Below, in pieces: positions 41,758-50,482 of a stretch of 64,000 nucleotides of DNA. Every line of letters starts with the position of its first letter. Positions within the stretch are counted from its first letter, which is position 1. The notes under the pieces are model-generated. The model was not told the DNA's origin, searched no databases, and saw nothing but the letters and a program-made list of their open reading frames with translations. A program made the translations under genes and the position numbers. The stretch is from Streptomonospora nanhaiensis (GTDB lineage Bacteria > Actinomycetota > Actinomycetes > Streptosporangiales > Streptosporangiaceae), in NCBI RefSeq assembly GCF_026642255.1, contig NZ_CP113264.1, forward strand, positions 4,836,001 through 4,900,000. The letters are read 5' to 3'.

Positions 41758-44700
41758 TCAGGAGTTCTCCCGGGGACGCCAGGTTCTTCCGCGTCCCGCC
41801 TTCTTGGGCTTGCGGAGCAGGGGCCGGGACGACTTGCCCTCGTCCGGCTCCCCGCCCTCGGCGTCCGTCGCCGGGTTCTCGGCGCCGGCTCCGGCACGGG
41901 CGGTGGCGTTCTTGCGCTCCGCCCTCTTCAGCCTCTCCAGGCGCTCCGCCCTGCTGGTGACGGCGTCGGCACGGGCCGCCCCGGACTTCGCCGCGCGCTG
42001 GGCGCGGGCGAGCGCCCGTTCGGGACGCGCGGACTGCTCGGGGGCGGCGGGCGGCTCGGACCGCCCGACCTGGGCGGTCGGGGCAGCAGGGGCGGCCGGG
42101 GTGGGCGCGCCCCCGTCCGGCCTCGGGCGGCGGGACCGGACGGCGCGTTTGGCGGCCTTGCGGAGGGGGACGGGTTCCTCCTCGGGGGCCTGCTCCTGCT
42201 GGGGAGGCGCCGTGTGCTTCTTCTGGGCGGGGCGCTCCGCACGGGCCGGGGAGGCGACCACCGACGGGACCGTGCCCGTGCTCGGACGCCCGGGAGCGGG
42301 CCGCGTGGCAACGGGCTCCTCCGAGGGGGCGGACCGCGCGGGCGCGCCCCCCTGCGGTGCGGCGGACTCGGGGACGGTCTCCTCGGCCGCACGCTCCCGG
42401 GATGCGCCGCCCCCGGACGGGGACAGCTCGGAGGCGTACTGCTCGGCGGAGGGCCGTCGGGGTTCGGCCGCCACGGGAGCGGGCTCCTCCGTGGTGGACG
42501 CCTCCGGGGCGGGCTCCTCCGGCGCACGCTGTGCGGACACCGGTTCCCCGGGGGCGGCCTCCCGCCGAGCGGGTTCGGAGGTGACGGGCCCGGCGGCCGG
42601 GGACGGTTCCGCCACGGCCTCCGGGGACACCGGAGTCTCCGGGACCGCCTGCGCGGAAGCGGACGGCTCGGGGGCAGCCTCCTCCTCGGCGGCCGGGGAC
42701 GCGACATCCGTCCGTGCGGCGTCCACGCGCTCGGACGCGGTCGGCTCCGGAACGGTCGGCTCGGACGCGGCCTTACGGGCTTCCGGCTCCTCGGACACCG
42801 GCGCCACGGCGGCGGACGGCCCGGGGACCGCCTCCGCGGGAGCGGAGAACTCGGACGGAACCGGTCGCGCCGCGGTCTCCTCGGCGGCGGAACGATCCGA
42901 CCGGGCGCCCGACTGCGCGGCATCCGCCGACACGGCCCCGGGCCGCGCCTCGTCCGTCAACGCGGTCTCGGACCACGCGGCGGCGGACGGCTCGGACACG
43001 GACGGGACGGCGTCGGCCTGCTCGGTCTCGGTCCGTGCGGTGTCGGCCTTCCTGGCCGCGCGCGTCTCGCTCTCCCAGAAGTCGGTGTTCCAGACGTCGA
43101 CGTCCCAGAACCCCTCCTCCGCGACGTCGGCCTCCTTGGCCCTCCTGGTCTTCGCGGCCTTAGCGGCCTTCGTGGCCTTTCCAGCCTTGCGGTCCGCCTT
43201 CTCACTCACGGGCGCCCCGGTCGGCTCCGTCCTGCCAACCGCCTCGAACGTCTCGGTCGCCTCGGCCAGCTCGACCGCCTGGGTCGTCTCGACCGTCTCG
43301 GCGGACTCGGTGGACTCGGCCACCTCAACCGTCCCGGTCACCTCAGCCGTCTCGGCGGACTCGGCCGACGCGGAGACAGCCTGCTCCCCCAGGGCGCCGA
43401 GGAACGGCTCGGCGAAGGCACCGGCCTCCTCCACCGTCTCCGCCGGGGCGGCCTCCTGGCTCTGCACCCGGTCCTCGGCCTCCTCCACGGCGGGCGAGGA
43501 GTGGCGGTAGGCGCGGACGGCGTCCATGACCTCCTCGGCGGTCGCACCGGGCCAGGAGCAGTGGAAGACCGGGTTGAGCGGCGGACTGGTCTCGGTGATG
43601 AGGCCGTCCTCCTCGATGACGCAGCTGCCGCCGAGCGGCCAGCGGCCCAGGATCACGGCCGTGATGCCCTGGTGCTGGCCGTGCAGCAGCAGGCCCGACA
43701 GCGCGGTCTCGTGCTCGGAACCGGGCGCGGTCACCAGGGCCAGGGGGCTGTCCGGCCGCGGTTCCCGGTCCTCGGCGATCCGGTGCAGCTCGTGCTGGAG
43801 GACGGTCAGGGCCTCCTCCATCGTGCCGACCATCCGCACGGGTTCGCAGGGGTGCGCGCGCAGCAGGTCGCGGCCCCGCTCGCCCACCAGCCGGGCGGCG
43901 TCGGCCTCGGTGAGCAGCACGCGCACGGAGTTGTGGTCGAGGCGGTCGAGCGCGTTGACGATGAGGCGCCGGGCGGCCCCGGCGGCGCCCGGACCGGTGA
44001 TCCCGAGACCGGGCACGTGGTCGAGTTCCACCGTCACGCGCTCGTCGATGTCCTCCCCGGGGGTGGGCCGGGGAGGGCCGGCGGTCAGGGCCAGGCGGCG
44101 GGACGCCCTCGGCAGGCGGGGCAGGCTCAGGTTCACGCTGGGCATGCGGACGCCGCGCTTGCCCAGCAGGTATCCCCCGGCCAGGCCGGCGAACGCCACG
44201 GCTCCGGTGACTGCGCCGTCGGGGATCTCCACGACCAGCACCTCGCGGCCGTCCTCGGCGGCGGCCTCGGCAGCGGCGGCGGCCGCCGCCTCCACCGGGT
44301 CGTCCTCCTCGGCGGCGTCAGCGGCTTCCCCTGCCCCGGCAGCGGCGGCAGGCTCCTCGGCCTCGGCCGCCGCCATCACACGGGACTGGAGGGAGGTCGG
44401 CTGCGGGACGACGGTGTAGGTGACCTCGGCCCTGCGCTGGGCGGCGGCGCCGCCCTCGCGTGGCTGCTCGGAGCCGACGCCGTCCACCGTCATCTCCGGG
44501 GCGTCCTCGCCCAGGGCCTCGTCGAGGTGGTCGGCGACCGCCTGGGCCCGGCGCTCGGACAGCTCCTGGTTCGCCTGGACTGTCCCGGTGGGATCGGTGT
44601 GACCGGTGATGCGCACGGGCGTCTCGGTGTCGCCGTAGGAGTCGATCATGTCCACGACGGGCGCGAGGTCGTCACGCATCTGCTCGGTGAGCTCGGCCGA

Positions 44701-45174
44701 GCCGACGCCGAAGCCGGAGACGGTGCGCACCCTCTCCACGGGCTGGGCGGACGGGGCCTCCTCGGGGGCGGACGGCGCGTCGCCGTCCCGCTCCCCGTCC
44801 GCCTCCTGGTCGTCCTGTGTGGTGACCGCGTCGGCGAACGCCGTGGCCGGGGCGAGCGCCACGGTGCCCACGGCAGCGGCGGCCACCACCTGGAGCGGCC
44901 CCAGGGGGCGCAGCCTCCTGGGCAGGCCGCGCAGGCGGGCCAGGGTCTCCACGGCCAGTCCGGCCGTGTACAGGCCCCACAGGGCCCAGAGCACGGTGAT
45001 GAGCAGGGCGGTGAACACGCCCGGTGGCAGACGCCAGCCGCGCAGGTGTGCCGCGGCCACGGCCCACGAGTCCGGCAGCTCCGGCCAGGGCAGGTGCCAC
45101 AGGAGCAGGTAGGGGATGCCGAGCAGGATCGCCGCTGCGAGCAGGAGTGCGCTCAGCCGTCGGATCTGGGACAT
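41758..45174 (-). CDS. Large Tad-locus membrane protein with OmpA-like domain
   Basis: 1138 residues. Three N-terminal membrane helices occupy residues 1-115. An OmpA-like domain follows at about 150-255 (PVRITGHTDPTGTVQANQEL, SERRAQAVADHLDEAL), which in other proteins binds peptidoglycan. A third hydrophobic segment (GAVAFAGLAGGYLLGKRG) precedes a conserved region (VELDHVPGLGITGPGAAGAA, RVLLTEADAARLVGERG) that I know from LysM/BTAD-type proteins of actinomycete Tad loci. The last 550 residues are low-complexity Glu/Ala/Pro/Ser then Arg/Lys-rich. It probably anchors the pilus machinery to the envelope. GAGGCGGAC precedes the ATG. Confidence 0.8.
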   Translation of the reverse strand: MSQIRRLSALLLAAAILLGIPYLLLWHLPWPELPDSWAVAAAHLRGWRLPPGVFTALLITVLWALWGLYTAGLAVETLARLRGLPRRLRPLGPLQVVAAAAVGTVALAPATAFADAVTTQDDQEADGERDGDAPSAPEEAPSAQPVERVRTVSGFGVGSAELTEQMRDDLAPVVDMIDSYGDTETPVRITGHTDPTGTVQANQELSERRAQAVADHLDEALGEDAPEMTVDGVGSEQPREGGAAAQRRAEVTYTVVPQPTSLQSRVMAAAEAEEPAAAAGAGEAADAAEEDDPVEAAAAAAAEAAAEDGREVLVVEIPDGAVTGAVAFAGLAGGYLLGKRGVRMPSVNLSLPRLPRASRRLALTAGPPRPTPGEDIDERVTVELDHVPGLGITGPGAAGAARRLIVNALDRLDHNSVRVLLTEADAARLVGERGRDLLRAHPCEPVRMVGTMEEALTVLQHELHRIAEDREPRPDSPLALVTAPGSEHETALSGLLLHGQHQGITAVILGRWPLGGSCVIEEDGLITETSPPLNPVFHCSWPGATAEEVMDAVRAYRHSSPAVEEAEDRVQSQEAAPAETVEEAGAFAEPFLGALGEQAVSASAESAETAEVTGTVEVAESTESAETVETTQAVELAEATETFEAVGRTEPTGAPVSEKADRKAGKATKAAKAAKTRRAKEADVAEEGFWDVDVWNTDFWESETRAARKADTARTETEQADAVPSVSEPSAAAWSETALTDEARPGAVSADAAQSGARSDRSAAEETAARPVPSEFSAPAEAVPGPSAAVAPVSEEPEARKAASEPTVPEPTASERVDAARTDVASPAAEEEAAPEPSASAQAVPETPVSPEAVAEPSPAAGPVTSEPARREAAPGEPVSAQRAPEEPAPEASTTEEPAPVAAEPRRPSAEQYASELSPSGGGASRERAAEETVPESAAPQGGAPARSAPSEEPVATRPAPGRPSTGTVPSVVASPARAERPAQKKHTAPPQQEQAPEEEPVPLRKAAKRAVRSRRPRPDGGAPTPAAPAAPTAQVGRSEPPAAPEQSARPERALARAQRAAKSGAARADAVTSRAERLERLKRAERKNATARAGAGAENPATDAEGGEPDEGKSSRPLLRKPKKAGRGRTWRPRENS

Positions 45175-45190
45175 GTCCGCCTCACTGGAG

Positions 45191-45592
45191 CTAGGGGGTC
45201 GCCTGGGTGTGGGGCCGTGCGGTGGCCGTGGCGTCGACGGTGGTCGAGCCCATCGGCAGGAGGGTGAAGGAGTATCCCACGGAACAGGTCACGGTCACGG
45301 TGTCGCCGCTGACCGAGACCGTACCGGTGGCGCCGGCGGCGTTGAGGAAGGACTGCGCGGCGGCGGACGCCGCCGAGGGGTCGAGGGCGACCTCGCTCGT
45401 GCCCTCGCGGTAGGCGGCCCAGTCGAGCTGTTGGACGCCCGCCCGGGCGGCCTCCTGGGCCAGGGTGGCCGCCTCGTTGCGGGCACCCAGCAGGCCTCCG
45501 CCGTCGGTGACCAGGCCCAGGCACAGCAGGAAGGCCGACGCCAGGACGGCCACGAACGCCGTGGTCTGACCGCTGTCGTCCGTGCGTCTCAC
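45191..45592 (-). CDS. TadG/TadE-like pilus assembly protein
   Basis: 133 residues from a GTG overlapping the previous stop (GTGA). A short polar start (RRTDDSGQTTAFVAVLASAF) and one membrane helix (LLCLGLVTDGGGLLGA) are followed by an extracytoplasmic helix ARNEAATLAQEAARAGVQQL and a beta-rich tail with two Cys. This is the layout of actinomycete TadG-related pseudopilins ('helicase/secretion neighbourhood' proteins). Likely inserted into or guiding the Flp pilus. Confidence 0.78.
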   Translation of the reverse strand: MRRTDDSGQTTAFVAVLASAFLLCLGLVTDGGGLLGARNEAATLAQEAARAGVQQLDWAAYREGTSEVALDPSAASAAAQSFLNAAGATGTVSVSGDTVTVTCSVGYSFTLLPMGSTTVDATATARPHTQATP

Positions 45593-46023
45593 GGCTGCCC
45601 CCTGAAGGTGTCGACGACGACCGTGGCGTCCCCGGTGATCGTCATGGTCCCCGGGACTCCCAGTCCGGTCAGGCCGCTCAGCCCGACGCGGCACTCGACC
45701 ACGGCGGCGACCGCCCCTCCGGGGGTCAGGCCGCCGTGGTCGAGGGTGACGGAGTGGTCGCCGCACACCAGACCGTTCTCCGCGAGGGAGCTCGCGGCGG
45801 TGCCCGAGGCAGCAGCCTCGGCCGCGCCGACGCTGCGTTCGAGGGAGGCCGCCCGGGCGGCTGAGTGCGCCACCTGGTCGGCGGTGGAGTTGGCGTCCGC
45901 CACCCTCCCGGCGAGCACCATGAGCATGGCGAACGCCAGGAGGGCGGGGGTGAGGAGCGCCAGTTCCACCGAGGCCGAACCGCGGTCCCCCTGACTCGTG
46001 TCAGGGGACTGTCGAAGGCTCAC
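45589..46023 (-). CDS. TadE-like pseudopilin
   Basis: 144 residues. DRGSASVELALLTPALLAFA is the TadE signature (Glu at the end of the polar segment, then a single hydrophobic helix), followed by a helical stretch NSTADQVAHSAARAASLERS and a beta-rich extracellular domain. The GTG start overlaps the stop of the upstream TadE-like gene (GTGA). Probably a minor pilin processed like Flp. Confidence 0.85.
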   Translation of the reverse strand: MSLRQSPDTSQGDRGSASVELALLTPALLAFAMLMVLAGRVADANSTADQVAHSAARAASLERSVGAAEAAASGTAASSLAENGLVCGDHSVTLDHGGLTPGGAVAAVVECRVGLSGLTGLGVPGTMTITGDATVVVDTFRGQP

Positions 46024-46382
46024 GGGGCGGCCTCCGCAGGGACGAAACGCTCCACGGGCGCGGTGACCTCGTGGCCAACAGGCCAGCTGATGCCGGGGAT
46101 GAGGCTGGGAACCTCGGCGTCCACGACCACGCGTACCTCCTGTGCACTGCGGTTGACGGACACGTCGAGGCCGGAGAGGAAGGAGCTCCCCCCTCCGTCG
46201 GCCACCGACGTGCCGCCGCCCGCCGTGCGCGACTGTTCGGCGGTCCTGCGCGCGATGTCCGCGACGACGTTGTCGCCGTGCATCCACAGGGCCGTCTGGA
46301 CGACCAACAGGACCAGGAGCAGCAGCGCAGGCGCGGCGACGGCCATCTCCGCGCTGCCTCGGTCTTCCCGGGGAGCGCGCAA
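46020..46382 (-). CDS. TadE-like pseudopilin
   Basis: About 120 residues, start taken as TTG 46380-46382, two nt after the Flp stop; no better start is visible. DRGSAEMAVAAPALLLLVLL is the TadE-type processing and membrane segment, with VVADIARRTAEQSRTAGG and a Pro-rich beta tail behind it. Its stop overlaps the next GTG. One of three consecutive pseudopilin genes. Confidence 0.8.
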   Translation of the reverse strand: MRAPREDRGSAEMAVAAPALLLLVLLVVQTALWMHGDNVVADIARRTAEQSRTAGGGTSVADGGGSSFLSGLDVSVNRSAQEVRVVVDAEVPSLIPGISWPVGHEVTAPVERFVPAEAAP

Positions 46383-46384
46383 GG

Positions 46385-46555
46385 CTAGCCGCCGGAGATT
46401 GTGGCGATTTCGAGGTCCACGCGAGCGCCGATAGCAAGAACAAGCCCTGCGGCTACAGTCACCAGGGCAGCGGTGATGATGACCGTCTCGGTCGAGTAGC
46501 CGTCGTCCCTTCGGCTGAACAGCAGGGAGCTGAGGTAGGCGGTGATGCGCTGCAT
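46385..46555 (-). CDS. Flp-family pilin
   Basis: 56 residues, too short for most gene callers but well supported. The ATG has GGAG eight nt upstream. The sequence begins MQRITAYLSSLLFSRRDDGY and contains the Flp processing region GYSTETVIITAALVTVAAGL, with Glu at position +5 of the hydrophobic segment. It ends shortly after the helix (LEIATISGG). Located between TadC-like and TadE-like genes, the usual place for the main pilin in actinomycetes. Confidence 0.8.
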   Translation of the reverse strand: MQRITAYLSSLLFSRRDDGYSTETVIITAALVTVAAGLVLAIGARVDLEIATISGG

Positions 46556-46585
46556 CGGGGGTCTCCAAAACGGTCGGGTTTCTCA

Positions 46586-47476
46586 TCAGCTGAACAGGAT
46601 GTGGCTCATCGCCGGATATCCCAGGAGTGCCAGGAATCCAGCAAAAAGCAGGACCACCGGCAGGCTCATCCGCTCGGTCGCGGACTGGGCCTCGGCGTCC
46701 ATCTCGGACAGGAACTGGGTGCGCAGCGTCTTGGCCTTGGCGGCCAGGGAACTGCGAATGCGAGCGCCGTCGGCGCCGGCCAACTGGAGGCTGGCCGCGA
46801 GTTCGGCGAATTCCGGGGTGTCGTAGCGCTCGCCGAGGTCGCGCAGCGCCGTCCAGGGCGACTGGCGCATGAGCGCCGCCTCGCGCAGGCTCTCCCGGAT
46901 GCGGGCCATGGCCCACCCGTTGCCCGCGGCGCCGGCGTCGGCCAGTGCCCCGTTGACTCCCGCGCCTCCGGCCAGGGAAACCACGACCAGGTCGGCGAAA
47001 CCGGCCAGGGCGCGCCGCATGCGCTCCCGGCGCTTGTCGGCCTCGTCGCGCAGGGACATGTCCGGGGCGAACCACACGATCACGGCGAAGGCCGCCCACA
47101 TGGCCATCGCGAGCGCGCCGGACGGAAGGACGCCGGCGAGGGAGAGTAGACCGCCCAGCAGCGGGGGGAAGGCGATTCCCAGGACCAGGGCGGTGAACTT
47201 CTCGGCGAGGTAGGACGCCGGTGAACGCTCGCACACCCGCAGGTTGCGCCGCGTGCGCGGCCCCGGCATGCCGAAGCCCTCCAGGACCGGGGCGCCGATC
47301 CCGCCCAGGCGCGCGAGCACCCCGGTGTCCGGGCCGGCGGCCACGTCCTGCCGGGGAGGGGGCGGGGCGGCCAGGCGTTCGGCGAGCGTGGGCCTCGCCC
47401 AGCGGGCCGCGAGGAGCGCCCACAGAGCCAGCCCGAGGGCGGCGCCCGCGAGGACGGCGGCCAGGGTGGGGGTCAT
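46586..47476 (-). CDS. TadC-like type II secretion F-domain protein
   Basis: 296 residues. Membrane helices at about 5-22, 115-160 (LVLGIAFPPLLGGLLSLAG) and at the C-terminus (LPVVLLFAGFLALLGYPAM) flank a GspF cytosolic domain (FADLVVVSLAGGAGVNGALA, ARIRESLREAALMRQSPWTA). Works with TadB as the inner-membrane platform for pilus assembly. The ATG overlaps the TadB stop (ATGA). Confidence 0.88.
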   Translation of the reverse strand: MTPTLAAVLAGAALGLALWALLAARWARPTLAERLAAPPPPRQDVAAGPDTGVLARLGGIGAPVLEGFGMPGPRTRRNLRVCERSPASYLAEKFTALVLGIAFPPLLGGLLSLAGVLPSGALAMAMWAAFAVIVWFAPDMSLRDEADKRRERMRRALAGFADLVVVSLAGGAGVNGALADAGAAGNGWAMARIRESLREAALMRQSPWTALRDLGERYDTPEFAELAASLQLAGADGARIRSSLAAKAKTLRTQFLSEMDAEAQSATERMSLPVVLLFAGFLALLGYPAMSHILFS

Positions 47477-48357
47477 CGGACGGCCTCCGAGGTACGGACG
47501 GGCGCGGGTTCGGGTGCGAGCACCCGCGGCCCCAAATCGAAGCGGGACATGCGGGACAGCCAGACCAGGGCGCCCGCCCACAGTGCACCGATACCCGCGA
47601 GGACAACCTGGCCCAGGAAGCCGTCGAACGGCTCCATGTACTCGCCGTTGATCACCAGCAGGAACGCGGCCATGCCCACGGTCGTGCCGACGATGATCCG
47701 GGTGGAGGTGCGCAGCCGCGCGCGGCTGGCGGCCACGCGCACGAGCATCGCCGCCTGTTCGCGGGAGGCCTCGGCCAGCGTGCCCAGCAGGGTGCCCAGG
47801 TCAGTGGCGTGCCTCGTGGCGGCCGTGCTCAGAGCGGCGGTCACGAGGTCGGCGGTGGGGTTGTCGACCTCGTCGGCGAAGACTCGCAGGGCGTCCTGCG
47901 TGGACCCGCCCGCGCGCAGCCGGTCGGCCAGCCTGGCGACCGGCTCACGCACCGGCTCGGGTGCGATGGGCACCGTGGCGGCGACGGCCTGGTGCAGACC
48001 GGCGGCGCCGGCCATGAGGTCGCGCAGCATCTCGGTCCAGGCCGCGACGGCCTCGATCCCGTCCACCTGTTCCTGGTGACCGCGGTCGGGCCCCAGTACA
48101 GCGGGCCCCCACCAGCAGCCAGCGGCGACGAGCACCCCGGCCACCGGCCAGCCGGTGAGGATCCAGACGAGCAGGCCGCCGACGATCGCCGCGACCAGGC
48201 GCAGCGGCCGCTGCCGGCCGAACAGCAGTGAACGCCAGGGCGGGATCCGCGAGGTGCGCGAGCCGCCGCCGGACGCGGCCAGCGACGCCAGGGCCAGCCA
48301 GAGCCCCGCGCCGAGCAGGACGCCGGCGGCGGCGACGAGGAGGACAGGGGTCGTCAT
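47473..48357 (-). CDS. TadB-like type II secretion F-domain protein
   Basis: 294 residues. Two N-terminal and two C-terminal membrane helices surround a GspF domain (VAAWTEMLRDLMAGAAGLHQ, LADRLRAGGSTQDALRVFAD). Partner of TadC in the pilus platform. Start overlaps the TadA stop by ATGA and the end overlaps the TadC start, which shows tight stoichiometric coupling. Confidence 0.88.
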   Translation of the reverse strand: MTTPVLLVAAAGVLLGAGLWLALASLAASGGGSRTSRIPPWRSLLFGRQRPLRLVAAIVGGLLVWILTGWPVAGVLVAAGCWWGPAVLGPDRGHQEQVDGIEAVAAWTEMLRDLMAGAAGLHQAVAATVPIAPEPVREPVARLADRLRAGGSTQDALRVFADEVDNPTADLVTAALSTAATRHATDLGTLLGTLAEASREQAAMLVRVAASRARLRTSTRIIVGTTVGMAAFLLVINGEYMEPFDGFLGQVVLAGIGALWAGALVWLSRMSRFDLGPRVLAPEPAPVRTSEAVR

Positions 48358-49712
48358 CGCGTCCACCCCACCGTGTCGGGACTGAGCATCGCGGGGTCGA
48401 AGCCGGCCTCGGCCAGGGCGTCGAGCGTGTTGGGGCTGGGCGGGGCCGCGGGCAGTGGCCCGTTGCGGTCGCGCCGGTAGACCTCGTTGGAGACCACGTT
48501 CTGCCCCTCGGCGCCCACCACCTCGCGCACGCTCGTGACCATGCGGCCCCCGGTGGGCAGTGCGGACACGTGCACGACCAGGTGCACGGCGGCGGCCACC
48601 AGGGAGGCCGTGGCGTCCAGGGGCAGGCGCTCGGCGGACTGGGCGGCGTAGGCGCCCAACTTGGTGAAGGCGCCCGCGGAGTTCGCGGCGTGCAGGGTCG
48701 TGAGGCTGCCGTCGTTGCCCTGGCTCATGGCGTTGAGCAGCGGGACGGTCTCGTGTCCGCGCGTCTCACCGACGATGACCCGGTCGGGCGACATGCGCAG
48801 GGCCGTGCGCACGAGGTCGGCGATGGTGATCTCGCCGACGCCCTCGACGTTGGCCGGGCGGGCCTGGAGGGCGACGCAGTCGGGGTGGGCGTCGCGGTCG
48901 CGGTCCAGGCCGAGCTCGAACACGTCCTCGATGGTGACGAGGCGCTCGTCGACGGGGATCTCGGCGGCCAGGGCCCGCAGCAGGGTCGTCTTGCCCGCGC
49001 CGGTGCCGCCGGTGATGACCATGTTGCGGCGGGAGCGCACCCCCGCGCGCAGCAGGGCGACCAGGGTGTCGTCGATCGTGCCCAGTTCCTGGAGCTGGCC
49101 GAGGGTGGTGCGGCCGTAGCGGTGGCGTCGGATGGACACCGAGGGCTGCCGGGCGACCTCCATGACCGCGTTGAGGCGCTCGCCGCCGGGCAGCTGCATG
49201 TCGAGGATGGGCGCCCCCGGGTCGAAGCGGCGCTCCCCCGTGGCGGACTCCGACGCCAGGCGACGGACCAGGGAGACGACCTCCTCGGGGTCGGCGAAGA
49301 GGGAGTCGTGCCGCTCGCGGCTGCCGTCGGCGCGGCGCACCCACACGTGCACGCCGTTGATGTTGATGTTCTCGATCCCGGGGTCGTCCAGGAGGGGCTG
49401 CAGGGGGCCGAGGCCGCACACCCGGGCCAGGGCGCCCGCGGCGACGGAGGCCTCGGTCGTGGCGTCGAGCACCTGCCGGCCCTCGGACAGGGCGCGGCCC
49501 GCGTCCTCGTCGAGGATCTGGGCGATGACGCGTTCGGCGCGGGCCCGGTACTCCTCGGGCGAGTCCTCGGGTTCGCCCCGCGTCTCCTCGCTCAGCCGCC
49601 GGGTGGCCTCGGTGACGGTCCGCTCCACGCGGTTCGCCACGGTGCGGGCCCGGTCGGTGTCCAGGAAGTAGCCGTCGGTGATGTCGTACCCGGCGTCGTG
49701 TCCGCTGCTCAT
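48354..49712 (-). CDS. tadA: TadA/CpaF secretion ATPase
   Basis: 452 residues. N-terminal helical region, then the GspE/CpaF ATPase: Walker A MVITGGTGAGKTTLLRAL, Asp box TIEDVFELGLDRD, Walker B RMSPDRVIVGETRG and His box SLTTLHAANSAGAF. It powers Flp pilus extension as a cytosolic hexamer. The ATG overlaps the stop of the TadZ-like gene (ATGA) with GGGAG upstream. Confidence 0.93.
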   Translation of the reverse strand: MSSGHDAGYDITDGYFLDTDRARTVANRVERTVTEATRRLSEETRGEPEDSPEEYRARAERVIAQILDEDAGRALSEGRQVLDATTEASVAAGALARVCGLGPLQPLLDDPGIENININGVHVWVRRADGSRERHDSLFADPEEVVSLVRRLASESATGERRFDPGAPILDMQLPGGERLNAVMEVARQPSVSIRRHRYGRTTLGQLQELGTIDDTLVALLRAGVRSRRNMVITGGTGAGKTTLLRALAAEIPVDERLVTIEDVFELGLDRDRDAHPDCVALQARPANVEGVGEITIADLVRTALRMSPDRVIVGETRGHETVPLLNAMSQGNDGSLTTLHAANSAGAFTKLGAYAAQSAERLPLDATASLVAAAVHLVVHVSALPTGGRMVTSVREVVGAEGQNVVSNEVYRRDRNGPLPAAPPSPNTLDALAEAGFDPAMLSPDTVGWTR

Positions 49713-50482
49713 GCGCGAGCTCCCGTCGCCTCGGGCGCGGGCGCCGGGGTTGCGGCGCCGTCGGCCGGGCCGACGGGTCGGGCGCCCTCGGCGAGGTCGG
49801 CCGCCAGGCGCGCCGCCGCCTTCAGCAGAGGCCTGCGCTCCGGCTTGCGCGGGTTGGTCTCCCCGCGCAGGAAGGAAGCGGAGCGCTCGTCGGTGGGAAG
49901 CCGTCCCCACACGCCCGGGCCCAACGCGCCCTCGATCTCGCGGACGCCGCCGCTGCCGCCGACGACGACGGTGCGCAGGCGCGGCAGGCTGCGGGCCAGC
50001 GCCTCGGAGGCCTCCTTGGCCCGGCGCAGCTGGGCGAGGTCGTCGGCGACGAGCAGCAGGGCCTCGTCGGCCCACGTGGCCAGCGCGGCGGCCGCCGCGC
50101 CGGGGGTCAGGCGGCCCAGGTCCAGCACGACCGCGGGCCCCGCCGGGGAGGCGAGCACGCCGGGGTTCTGGGACAGCAGGCGCACCGCGCCGTCGGCGCG
50201 GTCCGCGGTGACGGGCGCGTGGCACACCGACAGCCCTCCGGGGAGGACCTGGGTGTGCGCGGCCAGGTCGGCGGAGGCGCCGCCGTGCCGGGATGCGGCG
50301 GCCAGGCCGGTCAGGCCGGGCTCGGGCTGGAGGCGCCGCCAGGTGGCGACGTCGCCGCCGGAGGCGTCGGCCTCCACCAGGACCGCTCCCGCCCCGCCGG
50401 GCCAGACCGCGGCCAGTGCCATGGCCGCGCAGGTGACGCCGGGTGCTCCGCCCAGGGAGAAGAGCGCCACGGTCCGGGGCAT
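49709..50482 (-). CDS. TadZ/CpaE-like ATPase-fold protein without Walker lysine
   Basis: 257 residues of MinD/CpaE fold: ALFSLGGAPGVTCAAMALAA replaces the deviant Walker A (KGGxGKT), with neither lysine kept. VLVEADASGGDVATWRRLQP and AVVLDLGRLTPGAAAAALAT match other MinD motifs. In Tad systems the equivalent places the pilus machine; loss of ATP contacts suggests a structural role. Its ATG overlaps the SAF gene stop (TGATG). Confidence 0.78.
   Translation of the reverse strand: MPRTVALFSLGGAPGVTCAAMALAAVWPGGAGAVLVEADASGGDVATWRRLQPEPGLTGLAAASRHGGASADLAAHTQVLPGGLSVCHAPVTADRADGAVRLLSQNPGVLASPAGPAVVLDLGRLTPGAAAAALATWADEALLLVADDLAQLRRAKEASEALARSLPRLRTVVVGGSGGVREIEGALGPGVWGRLPTDERSASFLRGETNPRKPERRPLLKAAARLAADLAEGARPVGPADGAATPAPAPEATGARA

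Noticed and set aside
42214..45267. 1017-codon plus-strand open frame antisense to the OmpA-like gene
   Set aside because: The minus-strand protein has membrane helices, an OmpA-like domain and a good start; the antisense frame is Gly/Arg/Leu-biased low-complexity sequence caused by extreme G+C.
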